A DNA stretch of 64,000 nucleotides from Endomychus coccineus (GCA_958510875.1 OY294072.1:2542001-2606000), one strand, 5' to 3'. Positions 20,417 to 33,559 are shown, numbered from the stretch's first letter. Made by a program: numbers and translations. The notes: generated from the sequence alone by a model not told the origin.

Positions 20417-22280
20417 GATGACGTCGCCGATTATTGTGATGAACTAAATATTCCGGAAACCCGCACTTGTCAAAAGGCTAGCTTAGCAGATGGAACTATT
20501 ATTAATATACAGAGAGGATACTATATTAAATGTACCGCAGCCTCGCAGGATAAGGAAGGTCAATTTTTAGTACTTCCCGGTATGGTATCGCAAATGCTTA
20601 TTGGAATAGATTTGATTCGCCACTGGAGAGTGACAATCAACTTCAGCGAACCTAGGACTTTCGACTCTAGTGAGCGAGAAGAGGTTGATCCCATACAGTC
20701 GATAACTCGATTAGCGACGACCCAGGAAGCACGGTTGCAGGCATTTTTGAAGGAAGAATTGAAACTATTTGAGGGTATTAAAGGATGTACTCCTTTGGTA
20801 AAACATCAAATTAAATTAAAGAACATAACTCCGATTAAACAACGATCCGACCTCAAAATCCTGCTATGCAAAAAGTTCTGGATGAGGAGGTGGACAAAAT
20901 GTTGAAAGAAGGGATCATTGAACCATCCAGTAGTCCGTGGAGCTCGCCTGTCGTTCTTGTGAAAAAGAACGAAGGAAAATACCGTTCCTGCATAGACTTC
21001 AGGAAAGTCAATGACCAATCTGAAAAAGATGCATATCCCTTGCCGTTTATTACGGCAACATTGGAGAAACTGAAAGAGGCTCGATATGTATCCACTTTAG
21101 ACTTGAAACAGGGTTATTGGCAAGTACCGCTCACTCCAGATAGTAAACCGGTTACAGCTTTTACCGTACCAGGCCGGGGGTTATATCAATTCACGGTGAT
21201 GCCCTTCGGCTTACATTCAGCACCAGCGTCATTCCAAAGACTTTTAGATAAAGTCATTGGACCCGATATGGAGCCCAACGTCTACCCCTATATCGATGAC
21301 ATAATCGTCGTGAGCAAGACCTTCGAGGAACATCTGACCCATTTGGGAAAGGTCTTTGCTAGATCAAGACTGGCTTATTTGCAGATTAATCCCGACAAAT
21401 TCCATTTCTGCAAACCAGAATTGAAATATCTGGGGCATCTGGTAGGCCAAGAAGGCATAAAGACTGACCCCGATAAAATAAAGGCCATCTTGCAGATGAA
21501 ACCTCCTGAACATATAAGAGGACTGCGGAGGTTTTTAGGGGTAGCCTCTTGGTATAGAAGATTGTCCTCTTCTTCTAAGATTGTGGCTCCACTGACCAGC
21601 CTGTTAAAGAAGAAAATGAAGTTTGTTTGGTTAGGTGAACAGGAGGAAGCTTTCCAGAAGATTGAAGAGAAACTTACACAGGCTCCAGTGCTAACCTGCC
21701 CTGACTTCTCGCAACCGTTTATCCTTCAGACTGACGCCTCCGATTATGGTTTGGGAGTGGCCCTTACTCAGAAAATCAGTGGTCAGGAGCAGATAATCGC
21801 GTTCGCCAGCAGAACTTTGAGTCCATCGGAGAAAAACTATTCTGTCACCGAGGAGTGTCTGGCCATCCTTTTCGGAATACGAAAGATGAGAATGTATTCA
21901 GAGGGTTATCGGTTCACCGTTATCTCCGATCACCGGGCGTTAATGTGGTTACGCAATTTGAAAAACCCTTCTCAGAGATTGGCTCGGTGGGTGATCGAAC
22001 TCCAACAATACGATTTCGATATAGTATATCGAGAAGGTTTGCTCAACCGATTGGCTGATACCTTATCTAGAGCACCCCTAGACGCAGAAGAAAAGCAAGC
22101 AGAAATTTCCGTTGTTCAGGAGGAAAGTGTCGACCCGTGGTTGAACCAGAAAATGAAAGAAGTTTCGGAAAAACTCGAACAATGGTCAGATTACCGTATA
22201 GAGAATAATCGTTTGTACCGATATTTTTATGAGGCAAATTATTATACCGAAGGAGCTCAATCCGAACCGTGGAAATTATG
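20417..22280 (+). pseudogene. pol: Ty3/Gypsy pol: end of protease, reverse transcriptase and RNase H
   Basis: It starts with the right copy of GATGAC and the rest of the protease (LVLPGMVSQMLIGIDLIRHW). A frameshift between 20830 and 20870 separates this from the RT. The RT shows LDLKQGYWQVPL, the FGLHSAPASFQ region and the catalytic YIDDIIV. RNase H follows (LQTDASDYGLGVAL, then a DHRALMWL segment). From 20866 the frame is open for over 500 codons, so the element is fairly young. Confidence 0.9.
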
Positions 22281-23425
22281 CATTTCCAAACAAAAGCGGC
22301 CTAGAATTTTAAATGAATGTCATGACGAAAGCACCGCAGGACATATGGGCATTACGAGAACAATTGCCCGAGTGGCCCGAAAATATTTCTGGCCAGGGAT
22401 GTTTGGAGAAATCTCGCAATATGTTCGTAATTGTCCCTAATGTTTGAAACATAAAGCCTCGCAACAACAACCGGCAGGACTAATGCAGCAAAGTCGAATG
22501 TCACAGATCGGGGAACTAGTGAGTGTAGACTTGGTGGGACCCTTACCAGGCTCATCGAAAGCTAATAATTATTTACTAGTGTTTCAGGACGAAATGACGA
22601 AATGGGTAGAATGTCAAGAAATTCGGAAAGCCAATACCGCAACGGTTCTTCGAATTTTCCAGGAAAGAATATTGATGCGATTTGGATGTCCTCGAGTTCT
22701 GATCAGTGATAATGGCTCTCAGTTTATAGCCAACCAATTCAAAAGTTTTCTAACGGAAATTGGCACACGGCACAAATTGACCTCTCCGTATACACCGCAA
22801 GCGAATCCCGTAGAGAGGGTTGATAAAGTTATCAAAACCATGGTCGCTCAAATGTGCGAAGTCGATCACCGAAAATGGGATGTGAGTCTACCCGAATTGA
22901 TGTTTGCCCTCAATACCGCCCGTCATGACTCCACTGGTTTCACCTGGGCCTTCTTAAATTATGGGAGAGAGCTGAAACAACCACGCACGTTGTTTCGAGA
23001 AGCTCAAGGACAACCCGACGCTTGCAAAGAAAATTTCGAACCCGCCGTACATGCACAGTATTTGACTGGCTTACAAGACGTGATGAGTTTTGTGAAACTT
23101 AAGTTGAATGGCCTATAATGTCCAGAGCCATCACTATAATTTGAGACGTCTTCTCTTCAACATCCGCCCCTCCCCCAAGGCAGAGACTTCTATTCCCAGT
23201 GTAAATAACCCAGTGCCCCAGAGTGACAGAGACACCATTAGTGGCATAATTAGGATGAGTAGTATTAAGACTAGCATTAAGAATATTTGTAAACGTCCGC
23301 GCCGAAAGAAATTCCGCTATTATCGGGTTAGGGATCCTTCTGGTAAAGTAATAGTCCGCGTTAAGCTGACCTGGGACAGCATAGAGACGCCAACTTACCA
23401 GGAGTATTTGGATGGAAAATTTTAA
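22281..23425 (+). pseudogene. Ty3/Gypsy integrase (one stop, C-terminus altered)
   Basis: The H-H-C-C zinc domain (ECHDESTAGHMG, then NCP) is interrupted by a TAA at 22438-22440, within its C-x-x-C pair. The DDE core continues in the same frame: VSVDLVGPLPG, LISDNGSQF and ANPVERVDK carry the catalytic residues. A shift near 23110 leads to a ~100-aa basic C-terminal part in another frame that ends just before the polypurine tract. No env gene follows. Confidence 0.85.
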
Positions 23426-23444
23426 TAAAATTAAAATTTTTCCG

Positions 23445-23780
23445 AAGAAAGGGAGGTGTGTAACGAAGGGTCGTTACTAATTAATATTATTGCCCAAGTA
23501 AGTCACCTCTACCGAAATAAAGGAATCAAACTTTGTTACACTATGTGTATAAAAACACGACAGCAGAGTGTAGCTCCTGATAAGCGAGTCCGCGTTCCGA
23601 CGACATTCTCAATGACATGACGTGTCAACTTCAGAGTATAAAAGGAGGCCGGTCTCCCATCTAAAAATCACTCGCCAGGAGACCACCGTAGCTGAAGCAG
23701 TAAACCCGAGATACCGAAAGTAGAGTTTTTCCATTTAATCCGATAAATGGAGAGTAAGAATATTCTCGACTTTGCTAATT
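23445..23780 (+). repeat. Gypsy polypurine tract and 3' LTR (end unclear)
   Basis: An AAAGGGAGG purine tract is followed by TGTAACG at 23459, the expected LTR start. A TATA box (GTATAAAAGG, ~23636) lies about 180 bp into the LTR. Satellite sequence resumes near 23781 without a clear CA end, so the LTR is probably ~320 bp or slightly truncated. The 5' LTR is outside the window. Confidence 0.7.
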
Positions 23781-24664
23781 AAAATCGTTTTAAGAACCGC
23801 TATTGGAATGAACTATGGGTCATGATGTTCAGAAAAATTATTCAAATTCGAATCCGGGACATAAAATGATTTTAGAATTCTTTTGGCTAAACGCTTACAC
23901 TCATGGATCTGAAGATGTCATATCTTTAGTTTCCGAGATAAACGCGACAATGTACGAAGCGAATGAATCGTCGATCTAGAAGTTTACATTGGGTATACTA
24001 AAATCGTTATAAGAACAGCTATTGACATAAACTGTGGGTCGGAATTTTAAGAAATATGTTTCAAATTTGAATCCAGTACGGAAATTGATTTTGAAATCCT
24101 CTTGTCTGAACGCGTACACTCCTGGATCTGAAGGTGTCATATTTTCAGTATCCGAGATGAATGCGAAAATGCACGAAGCGAATGAATCGTCGATCTAGAC
24201 GTTTACATTGGGTATACTTAAATCGTTATATGAACAGTTATCGACATGAACAATGGGTCAAGATGTTTAGAAATATGTTTCAAATTCGAATAAGGCACTG
24301 AAAATGATTTTAGAATCCTCCTGGCAGAACGCGTACCCTTCTGAATCTGAAGATGTCATATCTTCAGTTTTCGAGATAAACGCGACAATGTACGAATCGA
24401 ACGAGGAGTCGATCCAGACGTTCACATTGGGTATACTTAAATCGTTATTAGATCAGCTATCGACATGAACTATGGTCGGATGGTCAGAAATATGTTTCAA
24501 ATTTGAATCCAGGACTAAAAATGATTCTAAAGTCACACACTCCTGGATCTGAAAATGTCATATCTTCAGTTTTCAATATAAACGCGACAACGTAAGAAGC
24601 AAATGAATCGTCGACCTGGAGTCTTACATTGGGTATACTAAAATCCTTATAAGAACAGATATTG
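23781..24664. repeat. ~220-bp satellite array, part 1
   Basis: About four units with landmarks ATCGTCGATCTAGACG, ACATTGGGTATACT and GATCTGAAGATGTCATATC. The landmark GGTATACT recurs near 23993, 24211, 24430 and 24632. There is no coding content. It continues after the LTR-like insertion. Confidence 0.9.
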
Positions 24665-24668
24665 ACAT

Positions 24669-26413
24669 TGTAACGGTTTGCGTTACGGGATTGTATAGAA
24701 CTTGGTAATGAACCGATTAGATTTCTTTTGGCTATTTAAAGAAATCTGCCGGTCAATAAAACTTAGATCATTGAGACTACCATTCCTGAGGTGAGATGTC
24801 ACTAAATATCGCGGAGTTGGAATATAGGATAGCGGAAATCGGAAATTATTCATTGTGGTTTGTTCCTTTGTCTAGGTAAGTCGAGAATTCGTAATTCATT
24901 GTCATACAATACATTCTCTTAATTTTGCTTCCGAAATATCATCACATCAGGCTATTTAATTTGATTTAGAATTGTTATTTAACGTCTGGATGTACAAAGC
25001 CTGATTGTGATAATATTTCGGCGGTTTTTTTTTATCTCGATTTGCCTAGGGGGGCAAGCCCGATCATTTTGCGGATAGCGTATTTCAAAGAATATCTTTT
25101 CCATCACAGCATTGATTGTTGTAACTCTTGTAAGAGAATAATCTATCGGAACGAAGGCTGGTTCTCATGATAACATTTCTGTAGTCCTTGTAAGTTTAAT
25201 TCCGCATTGGCACATGCTATTTTTTGTGATTCGCAAGAGTCGCCATTTTGTAATCTGATACGTAGTATTCAGAGCTGTCTTCGATTGCATCGTGCTATAA
25301 ATAGTATTTGGAATTAACACAAGGTCTTATTCAATTATTGCTTATTGAATTCTTAATTATCAGGACTGTTGCGTTCACGTGATTTCAGAGAAGAGTAATA
25401 CATCAATTTGATGCAAATCAATTCCAGTTTCTAGATTTGTGCTAACTAGCAAATTCAACGTTTTGGTTATTTCCTTTCAGTCACAATTTGATTATACTTC
25501 TTTCCATTTCATTTTTTGTATCGTTAATTCAGTCACATATTATTTATTGTTTAAATTTAAGTAATTCTTGTAATTATATAATTCCTGCAGATTAAATTAT
25601 ATTTTTGTCTAAATTGATATCTCTTCAAGATATCAATTTTGTAATAGTGTTTCACATATTGGGGAAGATAACATTATCGGAGGTGGAATCGTTTGGTTAT
25701 TCCGGCCGACGGTGTTACTTGTCCTTTGATCTCAAGTCAGGTACTGTTCGTTCTTTGACATTACAGGGTTTGAACGTCTGAGGTTCCTCACCCCTTCACT
25801 CCAAGACGGTTTAGAGACTATCCTGACAGGACCAGCTTCCAGTTCCTACGAGTTCCAAGGAGGGTAACATTCTCATGTTGAGTGACCACTATTTCATTTT
25901 CTGATTTTGTTGTTCACCAAAATTGTATTTCGCTAAATTTTTTTAGAGCCATTCGTGATCTTTTTATTATTTAACTATCCATTATTTCAATTAAGAAACT
26001 GAGTTAATTTCATAACTATTTACTCAAAATTCTTTCTATTCAAATTGATTAATTGTGTAATTGTTACTTCAAAATTCATTTTATTTATAAATTAATACAT
26101 TATATAAACTGTAATTTTATTTTTGTTAATTATCAAATTTCATCTGGAATAAATCAAATTGTTAGGTTGAACTTTTATTGTTTTTCTAATTTCCATCAAC
26201 TAATAAACCATCTCGTTCATTTATTTTTATAGTTGTTCAGTAAGCAATTGGCGCGCAAACAATTCACCAGTCTAGAAGCACAAGGCACGTTTCACTACGA
26301 GCCCTGAGATTAACTATTTCAAATTGAGCTAGTTGGGTCAATATATACCGACCCAAGCGGGTCCGTTCCACTGGCGCCCAGCATAGATGGGCTGCCGTTT
26401 CACATCCGTTACA
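24669..26413. mobile_element. Probable solo LTR (1,745 bp) inserted in the satellite
   Basis: The ends are TGTAACGG and CCGTTACA, a perfect 8-bp inverted pair beginning TG and ending CA. Direct ACAT copies flank it (24665-24668 and 26414-26417), and the satellite unit resumes exactly on the other side. A TATTTAAA and an AATAAA lie near 24735 and 24757. There is no gag or pol frame. A CTGGCGCCCAGC near 26371 resembles a primer-binding site but lies inside the end. Confidence 0.75.
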
Positions 26414-26417
26414 ACAT

Positions 26418-29400
26418 GAACTATGGGTCAGGATGTTCAGAAATATGTTTCAAATTTGAATCCGGAACTAAGAATGATTCCAGAATTCTCTCGGCTGAAC
26501 GCGTACACTTCTGGATCTGAAGATGACTATCTTCAGCTTCCGAGATGAACGCGACAATGTACGAAGCGTATGAATCGTCGATCTAGACGTTTTAACTGGG
26601 TATACTAAAATCGTTATAAGATCAGCTGTTGACATAAACTATGTGTCGGGATGTTCGGAAATATGTTTTAAATTTGAATCCGCAACTAAAAATGATTTTA
26701 CAATCCTTTTTGCTAAACGCGTACACTCCTGAATCTGAAAATGTCATATCTTCAGTTTCCGAGATAAATGCGACAACGAAAGAAGCGAACGAAACGTCGA
26801 TCTAGACATTTACATTGGGTATACTGAAATTGTTATGAGAACAGCTATTGACATGACCTATGAGTCGGGATGTTCAGAAATATGTTTCAAATTCGAATAC
26901 GGGACGAAAAATGATTTGAGAATTCTTTCGGCTAATCGCGTACACTCCTGGATTTGGAGATTTCATATCTTCAGTTTGCAAGATAAACGAGACATTGTAC
27001 AAAGCGTATGAATCGTCGATCGAGACTTTTAAACTGGGTATACTAAAATTGTTATAGGACCAGCTATTGACATAAACTATGGATCAGGATATTCAGGAAT
27101 ATGTTTCAAATATGAATCCGATACTAAGAATGATTTAAGGATTCTCTTGGCTGAACGCGTACACTCCTGGATCTGAAGATGTCATATCTTCAGCTTAAGA
27201 GATAAACGCGACAATGTACGAAGCGTATGAATCGTCGATCTAGACGTTTACATTGGGTATACTCAAATCGTTATAAGAACAGCTATCGACATGAACTATG
27301 GGTGGGGAAGTTCAGGAATATGTTTCAAATTTGAATCCAGGACTGAAAATGATTTTAAAATCACACACTCCTGGATCTGAAGATGGCATATCTTCAGTTT
27401 TCAATATAAACGCGACAACGTTAGAAGGGAATGATTCGTCGATCTGTAGTTTTACATTTGTTATACTAAAGTCGTTATAAGTACCGCTATTGACAAGAAA
27501 TATGGGTCAGGATGTTCAGAAAAATGTTTCAAATATGGATCTGGGACTAAGAATGATTTCAGAATTCTCTTGGCTGAACGCGTACACTCCTGGATCTGAA
27601 GATGTCATATCTTCAGTTTTCGGGATAAACGCGAAAATGTACGAAACGAAGGAATCGTCGATCTAGACGTTTACATTGGGTATACTTAAATCGTTATTAG
27701 AACAGCTATCGCCATGAACTGTGGGTCGAGATGTTCAGAAATATGTTTTAAATCTGAATCCGGGACTAAAAATGATGTTAGAATTCTCTTGACTGAACGC
27801 ATGCACTCCTGGATCTGGAGATGTCATATCTTCAGTTTTCGAGATAAACGCGGCAGTGTACGTAGCGAATGAATCGTCAATCTGGACGTTCAGATTTGGT
27901 ATACTCAAATCGTTATTAGAACTGCTATCGCCATGAACTATGGGTCGAGATGTTCAGAAATATGTTTTTAATTCGAATCCGGGACTAAAAATGATTTTAG
28001 AATCCTCTTGGATAAACGCGTACTCTCCTGGACCTGAAGATGTCATATTTCCAGTTTTCAAGATCAACGCTATGATGCACGAAGCGAATGCATTGTCGAT
28101 CTAGCTGTTTACATTGGGTATACTGAAATCGTTATATGAACAGCTATCGACAGGAGGTATGGTTCGGGATGTTACGAAATATGTGTTAAATTTGAATCCG
28201 AAAATAAAAATTATTTTAAAATACTCTTGGGTGAACGCGTACACTCCTTGATCTGAAGATGTCATATCTGTCATAAACGCGAGAATGTACGAAGCGAATG
28301 GATCGTCGATCTGGACTTTAACGATGGGTATACTGAAATCGTTATAAGAGCAGCTATTGACATGAACTATGCGTCGGGATATTCAAAAAAATATTTAAAA
28401 TTTGAATCCGAGACGAAAAATGATTTAGGAATTCTCTTCGATAAACGCATACACTCATGGATCTATACGTTTACATTGGGTATACTCAAATCGTTATTAG
28501 AACAGCCATCGACATGAACTATGGCTCAAGATAGTCAGGAATATGTTTTTAAATTGAATCTGGGACTAAAAATGATTCTGGAATCCTCTTGGCTGGACGC
28601 GTAGACTCCTGGATCTGAAGATGTCATATCTTCAGTTATCGAGATGAACGCGGAAATGAACGAAGCGAGCTAATCGTTGATCTAGACGTTATTATTGAGG
28701 ATACTAAAATCGTCATAAGAACGGCTATCGACATGAACTGTGGGTCGGGATGTTCGGAAATATGTTTTAAATTTGAATCCAGGACTAAAAATGATTTGAG
28801 AATGCTCTCGGCTGAACACGTACACTCATGGATCTGAAGATGTCATATCTTCAGTTTTCGAGATTTACCCGACGATGTACGGAGCGAACGAATCGTCGAT
28901 CTAGACGTTCACATTGGGAATGATTGAGTCGTTATTAGAACATTTATCGCCATGAATTATAGGTCGGAATGTTCAGAAGTATGTTTTGAATTTGAATCTG
29001 GGACTAAAAATGATTGTAGAATCCTATTGGCTGAACGCGTTAACTCCTGGATCTGAAGATGTCATATCTTCAGTTTCCGAGATAAATGCGACAATGTACG
29101 AAGCGAATGAATCGTCGATCTAGACGATTACATTGGGAATGATTGAATCGTTATTAGAACATTTATCGCCATGAATTATAGATCGGAATGTTCAGAAATA
29201 TGTTTTGAATTTGAATCTGAAACTAAAAATGATTGTAGAATCCTATTGGCTGAACGCGTTAACTCGTGGATCTGAAAATGTCATATCTTCAGTTTTCGAT
29301 ATAAACGCGACAATGTACGAAGCGAATGAATCGTCGATCTAGACGTTTACATTGGGTTTACTCAAATCGCTATAAAACTCCCATCGACATGAAATATGGG

Positions 29401-29598
29401 TCGGGTTATTCAGAAATATGTTTTGAATTTCAATTCGGGACTAAAAATGATTTTAGAATCCTCTTGGCTGAACGAGCACACTCCTGGATCTGGAGATGTC
29501 ATATCTTCAGTTTCCGAGATAAACGCGGCAGTGTACGTAGCGAATGAATTGTCGATCTGGACGTTCAGATTGGGTATACTTAAATCGTTATTATAACA
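26418..29598. repeat. ~220-bp satellite array, part 2
   Basis: About 14 further units, with the GGTATACT landmark recurring at roughly 218-222 bp intervals and two shorter (~150-200 bp) units near 27459 and 28478. Units are well diverged from one another, which indicates an old array. No gene is seen. The P3 terminus cuts the last unit at 29599. Confidence 0.9.
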
Positions 29599-31500
29599 AG
29601 TAGATGAACACCACGAGTCCTGCGACAGGATATCCGGTCTAGCTGTCGATGTGCATCCGGTGTGAGCTTGTCCTTATCAGTTTTGAAAGGATGTAGGTGA
29701 TAAGGATTTTATTTGTAAAGAGTATACAGGATGTGTATAAAAAGTGTGTCACATGTACAGAGTCACGTGACTAACACATGACCGCATGGTGGCCCTGAGG
29801 TACAACTGTCATGGCGACCATAAGGTCCAGCTGTCATGGCGACCATAAGGTCCAGCTGTCATGGCGATCATAAGGTACAGCTGTCATGGCGACCATAAGG
29901 ACCAGCTGTCATGGCGACCATAAGGTCCAGCTGTCATGGCGACCATAAGGACCAGCTGTCATGGCGGCCATAAGGTACAGCTGTCATGGCGACCATAAGG
30001 ACCAGCTGTCATGGCGACCATAAGGACCAGCTGTCATGGCGACCATGAGGACCTGCTGTCATGGCAATCATAAGGACCAGCTGTCATGGCAACCATAAAG
30101 TCCAGCTGTCATGGCGATCATAAGGTCCAGCTGTCATGGCGACCATAAGGTACAGATAGCTTCGTAGAGATGTCGCCATCAAGTGACAGCTGTCATGGTG
30201 ACCATAAGGTCCAGCTGTCATGGAGGTCCTAAGGTACAAATTGCTTCGTGCAGATGTCACAACCACATGACAGCTGTCATGGTGTACCCAAGGTACAGAC
30301 TGCTTCGTGGAGGGGGCTCTGCCACCTCCAGGAAACAATCTCTACCTTTGGTCCAAAGGTACAGGCTGCTTCATGAAGATGCTACTACCACGTGACAGCT
30401 GTCATCGAAGGTACAAGCTGCTTCTTGGAGATGTCGCAACCACATGACAGCTGTCATGGCGGACCAAAGGTACAGGTTGCTTCGTGTAGGTGTCACCACC
30501 ACGTGACAGCTGTCATGGCGGACCAAAGGTACAGGTTGCTTCGTGTAGGTGTCGCCATCACGTGACAGCTGTCATGGTGGGCTATAGGTACAGGCTGCTC
30601 CGTGTAGGTGTCACCACCACGTGACAGCTGTCATCGAAGGTTCAGGCTGCTTCGTGTAGGTGTCACCACCATGTGACAGCTGTCATCGAAGGTACAGGCT
30701 GCTTCGTGTGGGTGGCGCCACCAGTTCGGCTCGTCCGACTCGTGCGAATCCAAGATGACAGGCTGCTATCACAGGGCAGACGTGTGACGTCACAGCATGA
30801 AGGTACAGACTGCTTCGCGGAGGTGTCGCCACCAGTTCGACTCGTCCGACTCATGCGACTCGTACGGTTTTGAAATCACATGATCTGTCACGCGGTGAGA
30901 TATGGTGTCTGTCACTTTGACGGAGTGTCTGTCACAAGGTGTCATGGTGGCTATCACGTACCATAGAGCTGGAGGTTATAGAGCTAACCCAACTCAAAAC
31001 CATAGAGCATCATGGTGGTGGAAAGAGTTGTCATGGTGTCTGTCATGGGAGGTCTTCATCGAGGTGTCATGTCGCGTCTTGGAGGGCGTGACGTGGTGGA
31101 TTCATGCAGCACCTGTCACGCGAACTGTCATGACGGATCTATGAATGTCAACCATAGCTTTATAGGTATCAAATGAAAAGACTTAATATGCAGAATGTTA
31201 ATTTTATTGAATTGAAGATACTGCGATCATAGTTTACGAACGATGATGACGTCACGGGAGGCATTTATTGTTTCAATCCGGCGACCATAGTTTTCGAACG
31301 ATGATGACGTCACTGCTTCGGACCGATGACAGTAACTGATTCAATCCGGCGACCATAGTTCACGAACGATGATGACGTCACTGCTTCGAACCGATGACAG
31401 TAACTGATTCAATCCGGCGACCATAGTTCACGAACGATGATGACGTCATCATCGTTCACGAACTATGATGGTCAGATGAGGAATGAAATGCGAGTAATAA
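29599..31500. repeat. P3 terminal repeat with CAGCTG arrays and palindromic block
   Basis: The same modules as in P1: a 25-bp CAGCTG array (~29800-30150), the ~60-bp unit (to ~30700) and a TGACGTCA palindrome block (31225-31470). Between 30715 and 31150 there is extra sequence with ACTCGTCCGACTCGTGCG-type repeats and GTCATGGTGTC motifs not seen in P1 but echoed in P4 near 48840-48960. No gene is supported. Confidence 0.85.
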
Positions 31501-31610
31501 TAATGATATCTACTCATTATTCATCACATTGATATTGAGAACTCAATGTGTAAATGTGAATAGTTGGAGGTTATGATAAAGATATCCAGTAAGTTTGTAA
31601 ATGTGTCATT

Positions 31611-32262
31611 ATGCATATATCTTTTGAAGAATACACACGAATACTTTGAAAATTTGTGGAGAAAGTTCATGAACTAAGAAGAGACTTGAATTTTTACGAA
31701 GATAAAATAAAAGTTATAAGACTGTTGAATACATTTACAAGTGTGAAAAGTGAAGATAATGATGGGAGTGGGAATGTTAAAAACAAATTTCGTGATTCTA
31801 ACCACAATTCTGAATGGTATTCTATAGGCGAACGTTCCCCAACACGTTGAGCGCATTCATATTTGTCTGAAGGATGTTGCAACCGATGGTGGTGGGGGGT
31901 GTAGCCGTACCGAATGGATTCCGATGAATTTTAGAAAAATCAACGATAATCAATTAGAGGTATTCGCATTCAACATTCCTCAAGACAATCGTACCACCAT
32001 ACATTATAAACTTAAACTTTTATTCTTTGATCGGAGTGAGGGAGATATGGCTGAATGGCAATTGCTCCAACAATCATCATGTTTACCACATGTCATACAA
32101 AAGACAATATCAACACCATCCACATGTACATCATCCTCACTAGACGAAGAAATTTCTAAGATTTTCGCAATTTTGTATGCAATTTTATCTTCTTTATCAG
32201 TACTAATGTTGAAAATGTTTGTTAAATATGTAAAGAAGGCTATTTACCATGTAAATAAATGA
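31611..32262 (+). pseudogene. Hydrophobic-tail conserved protein (P3 copy, broken)
   Basis: The homologue of 18122-18772, starting MHISFEEYTRIL. A TGA follows after a dozen codons and frameshifts occur around 31740-31850. From 31924 to the end (112 aa) the frame is open and nearly identical to P1, including the hydrophobic C-terminal segment and the YHVNK end. Confidence 0.8.
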
Positions 32263-32302
32263 TTGTATGAAGATATAAGTAATAAAACAAAAGGAATGAT
32301 AA

Positions 32303-33300
32303 TTATAATAATATATTGACATTATCATTTGCTAGTTCATAAGCTTTATTTTTGTGATTGATAAAACATTCTATCAATGACTCGATGTTGATATCACTAA
32401 TCAATTGTTCACCCCCCTCTTCTTCTGCGGCATGAATAATATTTCCTCTTGCATACCATTTCAAATCGGGGTGGAAATTCTGTTTCACTTCGTTACCAAT
32501 ATCGATAGCATGAGATATGTTAGACCATTTACGTATTAATCGCATTCCTCGATTTTGTAATTTTCTGTCGGCATCACGCCAACCATCCTCCTGTCGACGC
32601 ATTAGGTACCATTCTGGTCTCATATCATTCGATGTTCGATATAATCCTAAATAATATATATTATATAAATTTTAATATAAAAAACAAAGTAATTACCTAA
32701 ATTTCGTCTCTTTCCGAAATTTATAGGAGGTGGAACAATATTTGGTGCAATGTTATTCCGTAAGGTGATAACATTCATTTGAATTTGTTGAGATAAGCGT
32801 TGTGATCGTTCTTTCGCAAGACATTCACGTTCCTCAGCTCTTTGACGTTCTTGTTGTGATTATAATTTCTCGTACTCACAATATTTCATCATAATAAATT
32901 TCATTAACGAAACCAGTTCACGTAACTCGATGACTTTAGGAGTTCGCATTTGCATCAATAATGATTCGAAATCAATAGCATCTAGAACATAATATTTCTT
33001 TCGTGCATCAGTCTTATCACAAATTTCTAAATGGTATATATGCGGGTTTTTCCTCAACAATCTTGTTATAACACCCTTTTTAGAATGATATTTTTTGCCG
33101 CGTTAACCTAACCAATCCAATAGATCTTCATTCATGAGAACGCGTTGGTTTAGTTGAATATTCCAGAATAAGTAGTTTCTTTTATCGTTTCTTATATCGA
33201 TCCCAAATTTTGGACACACTTCATTAACTGTTAACTTAATAAGATTGTTGGTGGACCATGTAGCCACATTTGAATCACTAACGCACGCTGCTAAGTTCAT
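32303..33300 (-). pseudogene. MSV199 + DUF3627-type gene (P3 copy, stops)
   Basis: Two exons (33300-32697 and 32646-32303) with the same 50-nt intron as P1. Exon 1 has a TAA in place of a Tyr codon after DWLG (near 33103) and another stop near 32860. Exon 2 is open (MRPEWYLMRRQEDGW onward). The intron borders survive although the coding part is damaged. Confidence 0.8.
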
Positions 33301-33553
33301 TTTTATAACTGAACATCTTCTGAAATGATTCTCTCTTACATACGTGAGAACGTGAACGTGAATAGTGAGGGTGGGGGGGTAACTCTCCGTTTGGATGTCA
33401 TTGCAAACGTTGATAACTGACTGATAACGTCACTAGTTGTTTCAATTTGTTTCAATTCCAGCAACCGACTACCATAGTTTACAAACTATGATCGTCGGAT
33501 GTTCACATCACCACCTACCGTTTGAGAAATAAAATATCAAATATAATAATAAT

Positions 33554-33559
33554 AATAAC
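33554..33559. other. P2 target-site duplication, left copy (AATAAC)
   Basis: AATAAC at 33554-33559 recurs at 45793-45798. The undisturbed site is visible in P1 as GTTATT in the capsid-MSV199 spacer (~16820), which confirms the insertion point. Confidence 0.95.

Noticed and set aside
20866..23425. Retroviral env or provirus
   Set aside because: No envelope-like frame lies between integrase and the polypurine tract; it is a plain Gypsy retrotransposon.
24669..26413. Complete LTR retrotransposon
   Set aside because: No coding frame and no second internal LTR copy are seen; ends and duplication fit a solo LTR better.
27298..29596. Short open frames in the satellite (27298-27480, 29326-29596)
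   Set aside because: They follow the satellite unit and are not preserved from unit to unit.
30663..31144. Open frames in the P3 terminal repeat and its extra segment
   Set aside because: Composed of short repeats (CTCGTCCGACTCG, GTCATGGTG), with no conserved counterpart frame in P1 or P4.
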